This document shows, one piece after another, positions 1 through 7,900 of a DNA stretch of 13,936 nt. The notes beneath the pieces were generated by a model. The model had not been told where the DNA came from. It did not search any database and saw nothing but the letters and a program-made list of their open reading frames with translations. The number at the start of each line of letters is the position of its first letter. The first letter of the stretch is position 1. Origin of the DNA: Gammaproteobacteria bacterium (GTDB lineage Bacteria > Pseudomonadota > Gammaproteobacteria > Steroidobacterales > Woeseiaceae). The stretch is taken from NCBI GenBank assembly GCA_029881015.1, contig JAOUNK010000045.1:1-13936 (forward strand), given 5' to 3'. The position numbers were made by a program, and so were the translations under genes.

Positions 1-593
1 TCCAGGAAGTCCTGCATCGCCCCGAAGCCCGCTGCGTGCGCGGGGTGGTGCATGGCGCGCAGGGTCAGGCCGAGCGTCGAACTCCGTACGAGCTTCTTCA
101 GTGAGTGGCCGAGATCGAGCGTCAACTGGATGAGTTCGCGGCACTCGTCGAGCGATGTCGATTGACGGAACGCCTTGCAATAGTCTCTTTCGGATATCGC
201 TGCAGGCCGGTCGGCGTCGTCGAACAGGCGCCGGCAAATATTCAGATCGATCGACAGGACCCGCGCGTTCAGCTCCATCGCCGACGCGAGCGCATGCAGG
301 GCTCTGCCGGGCAACAAGCGGACCATGATCGGTATCACACGTGAAAGATCGGCATCTCGCGCGCTCACGCCGGTGCCGATCAGGTCGGAAACCACGAACT
401 CAACGGCGGCAGCGGTCTCTGGTTTTTCCTGGAATTCGCGATAGAAAGGCAAACTGTAGGCGACCTGCCAGTCCAGGAAGAATTCATACTTCTCCAGCAG
501 CGCAGGATCGGACAAATACTGTGCGTGTACCGCGTTACTTTTCTCGGTAAACAGTCTCAGGCGCTCGGCCTGCAATCTCGAATACGTTCCCAC
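1..593 (-). CDS. FFLEELY-motif family protein, 3' end cut by window edge
   Basis: 197 codons are visible on the minus strand from a GTG at 593 and the frame runs off the left edge. The GTG is the first possible start after the in-frame TAG that ends the Nramp gene, 9 nt upstream. I recognise the layout of the uncharacterised FFLEELY-motif family: an xFLxWQ segment near residues 39-43, the FFLEELY position at 66-72 (here FVVSDLI), then ARDADLSRVIPIMVRLLP at 78-95 and a C-terminal GLTLRAMHHPAHAAGFGAMQ stretch at 175-194. Family members are mostly helical soluble proteins of about 200-230 residues, so probably only the last few to about 25 residues are missing. The signature heptad is degenerate. 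The function is unknown and I do not infer one. It probably shares a transcript with the Nramp gene. The assignment comes from remembered family motifs, not a search. Confidence 0.62.
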   Translation of the reverse strand, partial: MGTYSRLQAERLRLFTEKSNAVHAQYLSDPALLEKYEFFLDWQVAYSLPFYREFQEKPETAAAVEFVVSDLIGTGVSARDADLSRVIPIMVRLLPGRALHALASAMELNARVLSIDLNICRRLFDDADRPAAISERDYCKAFRQSTSLDECRELIQLTLDLGHSLKKLVRSSTLGLTLRAMHHPAHAAGFGAMQDFL

Positions 594-602
594 GGGACCC
601 CG

Positions 603-1820
603 CTACACGACTCCGGTGGCTCGTAGTATCGACCACGTTCCCAGACCGGCCGTGACGAGGACTACGCCAATCCCGAGAACATTGGCCCGGGTGCTGTTGA
701 CGTGGGTGCCCAGTATGCGTTCCTGGTTCATCGCGTACAGCAGGAACGTGGCGACGATGGGTAACAACAGGCCATTGGCAAACTGCGCCGAGACAATAAT
801 TGTCAGTGGCCGGACGCCGGTCAGCGACAAGATAGCACCGACGACGATCACGCTGAGCGCAACTGCCTTGAACAGCGTCGACGAAGTGCCGCCCTTGGAT
901 CCCAGCAGTTCAGTCATCACGTGAGCGGTAGCGAGCGGTGCGGTGATGGCACTTGACAGTCCTGCTGCGAGGAAACCGAGTCCGAGCAGGTACCTGGAGA
1001 AGCGCCCGAACAAGGGCTCGAACTGTGTCGCCATATCGCCGGCGCCGGTGATCTGTAACCCCGACCCAAAAAAGCTGGCAGCCGCGGTCGACACGATCAG
1101 GATCGCGATAATACCGCCCAGGCCAATTGAGATTGCAGTGTCCGCTCTTGCATCGGCCAGGTCCGCTTCGCCCTGCCATTTTTCCCTTACCGCGGCCGCA
1201 TGCAGGAACAGGTTGTAGGGCACTACGGTTGTGCCGATCAACGCGATGACCGTCGTCAATGCGCCGCCCGGGATGACGGGCAACACCATGCCGCGAAACA
1301 GCGCCACGATGTCGGGCCTGACGATTGCAAAGGTACTGATGAACGACAGGGCCATTAGTGCCACCAGCGCCAACAGGATGCGTTCGATGTGCCGGTAGGC
1401 CCCTTGCCAGAGGAGAATGCCGGCGGCGGCGGAAATGCCGACGATGAACCACCGGAACACAGAGGCCCCGGAAGCGAAGACGGCCTGGAGGCCCAGCGCG
1501 GCACCGCTCAAATTGCCGGCCTCGTACGCGGCGTTGCCCATATACAGCGCCAGGGTAATCAGCAGGAACAGCGGCCACTTTGCCGGGGAGTCGGAGAAAA
1601 TGCTGCGCAGCGACTCGCCGAGCCCCTGTTGCGTCACCACGCCGAGTCGCGCGGCCATTTCCTGCAGGATGATGGTCGCGATGGTCGCGAACACGATGGC
1701 CCACAGCAAGCCAAAGCCGAAATTGGCACCGGCGAGTGTGCAGGTTGTGACGGTTCCCGGTCCGATGAATGCGGCCACCACGAAGGCGCCCGGGCCGATC
1801 TTGCGAAGTCTGCTGAACAT
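603..1820 (-). CDS. Nramp (SLC11)-family cation transporter, divergent metal site
   Basis: A 405-residue, very hydrophobic protein with about 11 predicted membrane segments, the usual size for bacterial MntH/Nramp proton-coupled metal importers of the inner membrane. The fold is recognisable from the TM1 segment FIGPGTVTT (residues 18-26), the TM6 segment IGTTVVPYNLFLHA (195-208) and the TM10-like AQFANGLLLP (345-354). The metal-binding signatures are altered. The TM1 DPGN motif reads GPGT at 20-23, so the binding Asp and Asn are gone. TM6 MPHN reads VPYN at 200-203, so the selectivity Met is Val and the His is Tyr. Standard Mn2+ binding is therefore unlikely and the substrate is uncertain. 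The ATG at 1820 has no clear Shine-Dalgarno. A 65-nt gap separates it from tamB and 9 nt from the next gene, suggesting cotranscription. The family call is secure; calling it MntH would not be. Confidence 0.85.
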   Translation of the reverse strand: MFSRLRKIGPGAFVVAAFIGPGTVTTCTLAGANFGFGLLWAIVFATIATIILQEMAARLGVVTQQGLGESLRSIFSDSPAKWPLFLLITLALYMGNAAYEAGNLSGAALGLQAVFASGASVFRWFIVGISAAAGILLWQGAYRHIERILLALVALMALSFISTFAIVRPDIVALFRGMVLPVIPGGALTTVIALIGTTVVPYNLFLHAAAVREKWQGEADLADARADTAISIGLGGIIAILIVSTAAASFFGSGLQITGAGDMATQFEPLFGRFSRYLLGLGFLAAGLSSAITAPLATAHVMTELLGSKGGTSSTLFKAVALSVIVVGAILSLTGVRPLTIIVSAQFANGLLLPIVATFLLYAMNQERILGTHVNSTRANVLGIGVVLVTAGLGTWSILRATGVV

Positions 1821-1885
1821 TAAGGAAGACTAACAGTTTGGCAGCGGCGGGGGCGACGTCCGGAGGCGCCGGCTTACCCCGGTAC

Positions 1886-4800
1886 CTACTGCTTCTTGAC
1901 GCGATACAGGATGTCCAGGTTGCTGACGGTCCCGGTCCGTGACTCGAGAACCAGGCGCTCGCTGAGCTGGTACCTGAGCAGCAGGGTGCCGAGCTTGTCG
2001 ATCAACCCGTAGCCGTATTCGACCAGCAGACGGTCGCCGAACCGCTTGCCCGCCACGATCCTGCCATCCTCTGCGCCGCCTTCGACAGTCAGCGTCTCCA
2101 GCCCTAGGCTGCCCCTGATCTGCGACGTGATCGAGCCGGCCTGTGCCAGGCCGAGCGCGAACGCCGCATTGTTCAACGCGTCGCCCTCGGTGGCCGTGGT
2201 CGAGCTCGATAGCGCTCGGCCCGTAAGCAGGTACGACAATATCTCCGCGTCGCCCAGTGCCGGTTCGCTGAAAAGCGTCGAGCGCAGCTGACTCGGGGTT
2301 CCCGTCAACTGAATCCCCGCGACGACATCGTTCGCACTTCGAGTGGCGCGCACATCGAGGTTCGGGTTGTCGAGTGGGCCGTTGAAGATCAGCTCACCGC
2401 GTTCGATAGCCAGCTCCTGGCCGTACGCTTTGTAGCGGCCGTCACGAAGGCTGAGTCTCCCGAAACCAAGGTAGGGTTGGTGCGACCCGCCCTCGATCTT
2501 CACCGTGCCTTCGATACGTGTCTTTAACCCGAAAGCGTCGAGGTGCACGTCGTCGCCGAGCAGGGTACTGATCTTGACGTCGATGCGCCGGCCAACCGGC
2601 GCCGCGGTCGCTGCCGACGAATGCACGGTTGCGTCCGGTGACGGTGATACCGCAGTCTCCGGGATTTCGTCAATACGCAGGTTGGCCGTCGGGATTGCCA
2701 GCTTGCCCGTGATCAGTGCTGCCCGGTCATCAAGTACCACCGAGATTGCCGGCGACGCTGCGACCGCGGCGTCGGGCAGGCGAACCAGCTCAAAATTGCT
2801 GCCCGTAATCGTAAGGTCTGCCCGCATACCGGTATCGCGGCCCAGCGTCGTGCTGCCCTGTATCGCCACGACACCCTCGCCGGACCGCGCGCTGCCGGCG
2901 AGCAGCAGGCGACCGACGCTTTGTTGTTGCAGGAGAACGTCGATCTTGTGGATTTCCAGTCCGGCCTGGCGCACGCCGAACGAGCCGTTCTGAAGCGCAA
3001 CCTCGCCACTGAATTCAGGCGCTCCCAGGTTGCCTGTTGCCGAAATCGAACCTTCGATCGAGCCGCGGGGATTGGTAATTCCAGGTACGAAAACGGCAAA
3101 GAGCGACACATCCGAGATCGCCACGGTGCCGCTTGCCTGGATCGCGGACTGGATGTCTGTCGCGTCGTCTATCGTGAAGTCGAGGCTGCTGCTGCCTGCA
3201 CCATCCGCCAATTCGATCCGCGTTGTCGACTCAACGCGGTTGTCCGTGATCGTGGCTCGACTGACCGCATTGGCAACCGTCGCGGAGATCACCTCGTCCT
3301 CAAACATGGTACTCGCTGCGGTCTCGAGCAGCTCGAGACTCGCATTGCCCGTCAGGCCCCGATCATTGAGCTCGCCGCGCAACTCGGCTTCGACAAAGCC
3401 TGAAATGCTGACGTTCGGCGGCGGTTGGAACGGCAACGCGGCCAGCGGCAATTGAGCGATCGATGCTTCCAGCGATGCCGTACCGTCGTTCCTGTAGTCG
3501 AAAGCCAGGCACGCGTTCGCATCGGTGGATGAGCCCTGCAGGCAGACCCTGGACAGCGACACGACGTCCTGCAATGCGGTCAGCGTCGCGGGTTGCCGGT
3601 TCGCCCAGCGCCCGAGTTCGGGATTGGTAATTGCGAGCGAACTGACGGTGCCACGCCAGCCGTCCTGCGCATACCCGCCTGTTGCAGCGACTTCGACCTT
3701 GTTGCCGGCCGCTTCGAGCTCGGCGCGAATCGAGTGTGCCGCCAGGTTCCCGGACGCGGACACCGCGATAGCCTCGAGGGCCGTGTCACCGACACCAAGC
3801 TGTCCGCCAATGTTCGCGCGAATATTGGGGTTGCTGCCTGGACCGTCGACACGGACGCCAGCCTTGAGCGACCCGGTCGTGCCGGGCGCCAGTTCGTCCA
3901 CGGCCGGCAGGTCGAGTTCGGCAACCAGCACAATATTCTCGCCGATCGAGCCCGTGGCTTGCGCGCGGTTGCGGCCAACCTGGACCAGGCCATTGGTCAG
4001 CGTGAACGTGCCGTCCGCGTACGAGCCTTGCACGCTGCCCTGCAGGCCGACGGCCTTCACTATCCTGGCGAGTGCTATTTCGGGATCAAGCTCGGAGAGC
4101 GCGAACGTCAGTTCGACGGCAGGCACCGGCAGCCACGCGACGTCGCCCGCCGCGGCCAGCCGTCCCAGGTTGCTGGCCAGGTTCAGATCCGCGATACGCA
4201 TGCCCTCGCGGCCGGCCACTCCCTGCAATGTGATCCTGGTTGGCGGTATGTCATCGGTTCGGGCGACGGCGTCCAGCGCCAGTGCGAACTTCGTCGTATC
4301 GCCCCTGAGCGACAACGTGCCTCCGGAGCTCGAGACAGTGCGCTCGCCCAGGACCCACTCAATTTGCGCCCACCGGTTGAGCAGGTCGGCGAACAGCGCG
4401 CCCGATTCATGACGGACTGTCCCGTTAGTGCTGAGCGCGACCGGGGAGGTCAGCGAGTGCTGCACATCGTATTCGCCCAGTGTTCCGGACAACAGCAGGT
4501 GACCAGCCAGGCGCAGCTCTGCCGACTGCTGCCACTCCCAGTTGACCTTGACGTTGTGCGGATAGGCACCCGACGTTGTCGCCACGCCACTCACGTCGAG
4601 TACCAGCCAATCGCTGCGTACGGCCAGCCGCGTAATGCCGAGATTGGAGCCGACCATCCGGCCGGAGAGCCCGATGCGGTCGACGCTGTGAGCATAGTCC
4701 GCGCCGGCCACCGTCACGTTGCGGACCGACGCATCGGCAATGGAGATGCCGACCGGAAGATCGATGTCGGGCAGGGACCCATCGCCGCCGCCATCACCCG

Positions 4801-5134
4801 AAGCCAGGACCTGAACGTCGACGCTCCCGGCGTCGAGCTTGTTGATCGCGATGCGCTTTGCAAACAAGGGCGCCAGCTCGATGTCCAGCGCCAGTTGCCG
4901 CACCGTCACGTGCACGGAGTCGTCCCGCCATCCCACGGAGCGAACGTGCAAGCCGTAGAGCAGCGAGCCGGTCGGGTCCTCGATCTGCAGTTGCGGCGGC
5001 AGGTAGTCACTCGCCTGGCGCAGCAACCAGCGTGTGCCGCTTGTCGTACCCAGGAGCATGAACAGGCCGCCGGCCAGGACAGCCGCACTGCCGGCGGCAA
5101 AGCCAAGCAACCACAGTTTGCGGGATCGCCTCAA
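1886..5134 (-). CDS. tamB: TamB, inner-membrane-anchored translocation and assembly module subunit
   Basis: A 1082-residue protein that with TamA helps insert outer-membrane proteins and is implicated in lipid transport across the periplasm. Residues about 7-28 form an uncleaved hydrophobic anchor. The middle is a long run of beta-rich repeats typical of AsmA/TamB bridge proteins. The last roughly 300 residues are the TamB (DUF490) domain, with landmarks GDAEILSYLLTGR and SLGLETLTVEGG and a beta ending in SNLDILYRVKKQ. E. coli TamB has about 1259 residues, so this is a shorter version. The start is TTG: the upstream in-frame stop is at 5174-5176, no ATG or GTG lies between it and the TTG, and later starts would cut the anchor. 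The TTG overlaps the tamA stop as TTGA, which suggests translational coupling. The neighbouring tamA makes the identification firm. Confidence 0.95.
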   Translation of the reverse strand: MRRSRKLWLLGFAAGSAAVLAGGLFMLLGTTSGTRWLLRQASDYLPPQLQIEDPTGSLLYGLHVRSVGWRDDSVHVTVRQLALDIELAPLFAKRIAINKLDAGSVDVQVLASGDGGGDGSLPDIDLPVGISIADASVRNVTVAGADYAHSVDRIGLSGRMVGSNLGITRLAVRSDWLVLDVSGVATTSGAYPHNVKVNWEWQQSAELRLAGHLLLSGTLGEYDVQHSLTSPVALSTNGTVRHESGALFADLLNRWAQIEWVLGERTVSSSGGTLSLRGDTTKFALALDAVARTDDIPPTRITLQGVAGREGMRIADLNLASNLGRLAAAGDVAWLPVPAVELTFALSELDPEIALARIVKAVGLQGSVQGSYADGTFTLTNGLVQVGRNRAQATGSIGENIVLVAELDLPAVDELAPGTTGSLKAGVRVDGPGSNPNIRANIGGQLGVGDTALEAIAVSASGNLAAHSIRAELEAAGNKVEVAATGGYAQDGWRGTVSSLAITNPELGRWANRQPATLTALQDVVSLSRVCLQGSSTDANACLAFDYRNDGTASLEASIAQLPLAALPFQPPPNVSISGFVEAELRGELNDRGLTGNASLELLETAASTMFEDEVISATVANAVSRATITDNRVESTTRIELADGAGSSSLDFTIDDATDIQSAIQASGTVAISDVSLFAVFVPGITNPRGSIEGSISATGNLGAPEFSGEVALQNGSFGVRQAGLEIHKIDVLLQQQSVGRLLLAGSARSGEGVVAIQGSTTLGRDTGMRADLTITGSNFELVRLPDAAVAASPAISVVLDDRAALITGKLAIPTANLRIDEIPETAVSPSPDATVHSSAATAAPVGRRIDVKISTLLGDDVHLDAFGLKTRIEGTVKIEGGSHQPYLGFGRLSLRDGRYKAYGQELAIERGELIFNGPLDNPNLDVRATRSANDVVAGIQLTGTPSQLRSTLFSEPALGDAEILSYLLTGRALSSSTTATEGDALNNAAFALGLAQAGSITSQIRGSLGLETLTVEGGAEDGRIVAGKRFGDRLLVEYGYGLIDKLGTLLLRYQLSERLVLESRTGTVSNLDILYRVKKQ

Positions 5135-6852
5135 AGGTCTGCACCCAGTCTGAGGTGCACCCGGACGCCCGGGTCATCGTCTGTTACCGGGTAAGCAAGA
5201 TAGAGCTTTATCGGACCGACGGGCGATCGCCAGATAAGACCCAGTCCCGTCCCGACCTCGGGATTGATCTTCACGCCATCGAACGCGTTGCCGGCATCGA
5301 CGAAGACGGCGCCGTAGAAGCGGCCTTTCAGGAGGCGCTCATACTCGATACTGGCCGTCAGGAGATTGTCGCCGCCGATGACATTGCCATCCACGTCCTT
5401 TGGCCCAAGGCTGTCCAGATCATAGCCGCGCACCGATTCGTCGCCGCCGGCAAAAAAACGCACCGAGGGTGGCAGCTCGTTGAGCTCGGACCTGGCGGTG
5501 ATACCGATCATGCCGCGCGCGAGCAGCCGGCCACGCGGGCCCACGGCGCGGATCCACCGTGCCCATGCGGTCGCCTGTACGAACGACGTGTTCGAACCCA
5601 GGTACTCGTCAGTGCCACGAAATTCCGCGCCAACACGGCGACCGCGATTCGGGTAGAGGTCCTTGTCGGCGTACTTGTGATCGAAACCAATTGCCGGTAA
5701 CACGAGGAGGCTGTCGTTCGACTCTGTGCCAATCGTGAAGCTCTCGTAGCTGACATCCAGGGACAATGTCCTGATCCAGCTCGTGCTGAGTCGTTTCGTC
5801 CGCCGCAGCCCCAGTCGAGCAGTATCGTTGTCATACGAATCCGTCGCTTCCCTTGAGACAGCGCCGGTGTAGCTCATCCAGTCACTGCGCGGATCCGTCA
5901 GCGGCCTGCGGAACTCGGCGGTGAGACCCTGCAGGACGGGCGACAGCCCCAGGTCTGCCCTGAATCGGTTTCCTTTCGCGTTGATGCGATTGTTCCTGAA
6001 GCCGAGGCGAAAGCGCGGGCCCATGTCGGTGGACGCACCGACGCCGATCGTATACTCGATACGATTCGCAGGCTGCAGCGATACGCGAATCGGGATCTGG
6101 CCATCCCGGGCATTGCCGACGTCCGGGACAAGCTCGATACGCCCGAAATAGCCGCTGTTTGAGAGGTCCCGGTAGGCGCGCGCGAGATCCTGGCTGTCAT
6201 AGTAGGCGCCGGTTTCAATATCGATATACGCCGAGACGATCGAAGGCTCGAGGAACGTTTGTTCCTGCACAACCTCGCCCACGCGATAGCGTGGCCCGCT
6301 TTCGAGGTGCAACGTGATATCGGCCTGACCGCGCTCCGGCCAGATATCGAGCCTGCTTTCGGCAAAAACTGCATCGACATAGCCGCGGTCTGCGGCCCTG
6401 ACCTGCAGCGCTCGCTTGAGCCGGTCGTACTCGGCATGCCGCAGCGGGGCGCCGGGCGTCAGGGACGCGGATTGGCGCAGGTTATCGAACGCCGCGTCGG
6501 TAGCAGCAGCCCCATGGATCGCGATATCGACCTCGTGGAGCCTGACCGGCTCGCCCGGGTCAACGGTCAGGGTCGCCTGCCAGCAGGTCTCGCCCAACGT
6601 GAGTGTTGAAGAAATGTCCGGTTCATAGAACCCGAATGGCTCAATTGCCTTGCGGGCTTCCTTCTGCATGACCCGGTAGCGGCGGCGCACCAGCCACTCC
6701 CCGGCGTCACAAGGCTCATCCGCGAGCGCAACGTATACGCGAATATTGCGTTCGAGCTCAGGTTCGACGCCCGTGATGGTGAGCTCTGCGGCGACAAACG
6801 AGGGCAGCAACATCAGGGTCAATGCCAGGCGACTTGCGTAGTGAATCGACAT
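5131..6852 (-). CDS. tamA: TamA, Omp85-family outer-membrane assembly protein
   Basis: Outer-membrane beta-barrel partner of TamB. The product is 573 residues from the ATG at 6852 (E. coli TamA is 577). A signal peptide (MSIHYASRLALTLMLLPSFVAA) precedes the mature ELTITGVE start. Three POTRA domains span about 23-262; POTRA3 is marked by the segment ending YRDLSNSGYFGRIEL. The 16-strand barrel follows and carries the Omp85 lid-lock motif VRGY at 474-477 within FFAGGDESVRGYDLDSLGP. The barrel ends SPVGPIKLYLAYPVTDD to LRLGADL. The frame also opens at a TTG at 6861, directly after the zntB stop, adding three residues; the ATG gives the cleaner signal peptide. It is 9 nt downstream of zntB and overlaps tamB by 4 nt. 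Confidence 0.95.
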   Translation of the reverse strand: MSIHYASRLALTLMLLPSFVAAELTITGVEPELERNIRVYVALADEPCDAGEWLVRRRYRVMQKEARKAIEPFGFYEPDISSTLTLGETCWQATLTVDPGEPVRLHEVDIAIHGAAATDAAFDNLRQSASLTPGAPLRHAEYDRLKRALQVRAADRGYVDAVFAESRLDIWPERGQADITLHLESGPRYRVGEVVQEQTFLEPSIVSAYIDIETGAYYDSQDLARAYRDLSNSGYFGRIELVPDVGNARDGQIPIRVSLQPANRIEYTIGVGASTDMGPRFRLGFRNNRINAKGNRFRADLGLSPVLQGLTAEFRRPLTDPRSDWMSYTGAVSREATDSYDNDTARLGLRRTKRLSTSWIRTLSLDVSYESFTIGTESNDSLLVLPAIGFDHKYADKDLYPNRGRRVGAEFRGTDEYLGSNTSFVQATAWARWIRAVGPRGRLLARGMIGITARSELNELPPSVRFFAGGDESVRGYDLDSLGPKDVDGNVIGGDNLLTASIEYERLLKGRFYGAVFVDAGNAFDGVKINPEVGTGLGLIWRSPVGPIKLYLAYPVTDDDPGVRVHLRLGADL

Positions 6853-6861
6853 GTCCGTCAA

Positions 6862-7839
6862 CTAGAGCCACTTCTTCCACCGAAAAAAAGACAGGAGTGC
6901 TGCGGCAGACACAAGCATGACGGCGATGGAACCCAGGAAGCCCCGGGGGCTTTCGAGCCCGGGGAGTCCGCCGACATTCATTCCCAGCAGTCCCGTTACG
7001 AACGTCAGGGGCAGGAATATCGCTGCCACGACAGATAAGACATACATGCGCGAGTTTTGTTCTTCAGCGAGCCACGCATGGAATTCTTCCCGCAGTACCA
7101 TGGTTTGCTCCCGTGCAAGGTCGAGATCCTCGAGGTACCGAGTGATGCGGTCCGCCTCCTCGCGCAATAGCTGGATATCGGTGTCGGAAAACCAGGCGCC
7201 CGGCGCCCGGTAAAGGCGGTCCAGCGCATCGCGTTGCGGTGCCAGAAAGCGCCTGACGGTCGCCGTCTTGCGCCGCAGCGCAGAAATTACGTGGCGAAAT
7301 ATCACCTTGTCCTGCATGCCTAGCTGGTCTTCGGCGCTGCCAACGTCTTCTTCGATGTCGTTGACAAAATCACCAATGCGGTTTGCCAGTCGGCCAATGA
7401 GAGCGGCGAGGAATGCCCCTGTTGTACTCGGGCCAACGCCGTTTTCCAGCGCTTCCCGCATATCCGCGACCGAAAAGAGGCGCCGCCGGCGGGTGCTGAT
7501 GATGCGGTCGGGCCCAATCCAGAGCCGCACCGACACCATGTCCTCCGGGTCCTCGCCCGGGTTGGTGTTGACGCCGCGCAGCACGACCAGCAGCCCATCC
7601 CGGGTCGTGTGTGATCGCGGTCGGGTTTCACCTGCGAGCAGGGCGCCGACGATCGAGTCGTCCAGCCCGCTGGAACTCGCCAGCCACTGCCGGGAACCTT
7701 CGTCGTCGAGGTTGATATGCACCCACAATACACCCTGGTCCTGTGTCCAGTCGTTGACAGCAGCCGCATCGATGAAGTCGGCTCCACCGCGTCCATCCAG
7801 GATGCAGGCGTGAAGGAATTCAGGTGGATTCACAGCCAT
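6862..7839 (-). CDS. zntB: ZntB-like CorA-family divalent cation transporter
   Basis: 325 residues, against 327 in E. coli ZntB. The N-terminal cytoplasmic domain starts FLHACILDGRGG (8-19) and VLWVHINLDD (37-46), which are ZntB-type features. A long helical stalk covers about 150-262. Two C-terminal membrane helices follow (about 264-285 and 302-319), separated by the CorA-family pore signature GMN at 286-288 in GMNVGGLPG, and the tail is basic (WKKWL). Family members form pentameric inner-membrane channels or proton-linked transporters; ZntB is linked to Zn2+ movement, and direction and metal cannot be read from sequence. The ATG at 7839 follows a weak GGGACAG site. It is the first gene of the run zntB-tamA-tamB-Nramp-FFLEELY and has a plausible promoter at 7872-7900 inside the divergent exchanger gene. 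Confidence 0.88.
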   Translation of the reverse strand: MAVNPPEFLHACILDGRGGADFIDAAAVNDWTQDQGVLWVHINLDDEGSRQWLASSSGLDDSIVGALLAGETRPRSHTTRDGLLVVLRGVNTNPGEDPEDMVSVRLWIGPDRIISTRRRRLFSVADMREALENGVGPSTTGAFLAALIGRLANRIGDFVNDIEEDVGSAEDQLGMQDKVIFRHVISALRRKTATVRRFLAPQRDALDRLYRAPGAWFSDTDIQLLREEADRITRYLEDLDLAREQTMVLREEFHAWLAEEQNSRMYVLSVVAAIFLPLTFVTGLLGMNVGGLPGLESPRGFLGSIAVMLVSAAALLSFFRWKKWL

Positions 7840-7857
7840 CGATCTGTCCCAAATAAG
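7829..7857 (+). promoter_or_regulatory. Candidate sigma70 promoter for the CaCA exchanger gene
   Basis: TTCACA (7829-7834; 5 of 6 to TTGACA) and AATAAG (7852-7857; 4 of 6 to TATAAT) are 17 bp apart. Transcription would start near 7864, only about 8 nt before the ATG at 7872, so the message would be nearly leaderless and the possible AAGG ribosome site at 7856-7859 would lie outside it. This mismatch lowers confidence. Confidence 0.27.
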
Positions 7858-7871
7858 GTAATCTCGACCAG

Positions 7872-7900
7872 ATGATATCTGTTGTCGGCCTGATTGTCGG
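7872..7900 (-). promoter_or_regulatory. Candidate sigma70 promoter for the zntB-tamA-tamB run
   Basis: On the minus strand CCGACA (7900-7895; 4 of 6 to TTGACA) and TATCAT (7877-7872; 5 of 6 to TATAAT) are separated by 17 bp. Transcription would start near 7865, giving a leader of about 26 nt before the zntB ATG at 7839. The element lies inside the first codons of the divergent exchanger gene. Promoter matching by eye gives false positives, so this is a candidate only. Confidence 0.4.

Noticed and set aside
105..550. Two short plus-strand frames at the left edge
   Set aside because: They are antisense to the FFLEELY-motif gene, which has recognisable family motifs; the plus-strand peptides do not.
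910..1704. A 264-codon minus-strand frame overlapping the Nramp gene
   Set aside because: It is a shifted frame of the Nramp gene, giving an Arg/His-rich peptide with no membrane pattern.
1836..1885. GC-rich dyad CCGG-n5-CCGG in the tamB-Nramp gap as a terminator
   Set aside because: The short stem has no following T-run on the minus strand; it is most likely ordinary GC-rich sequence.
3593..5194. A 533-codon open frame on the plus strand antisense to tamB, with others at 3525-4412 and 2921-3403
   Set aside because: Long antisense frames are expected in GC-rich coding DNA. The translation is low-complexity, rich in R, Q, A and D, with no recognisable motif, while the minus-strand frame is unmistakably TamB.
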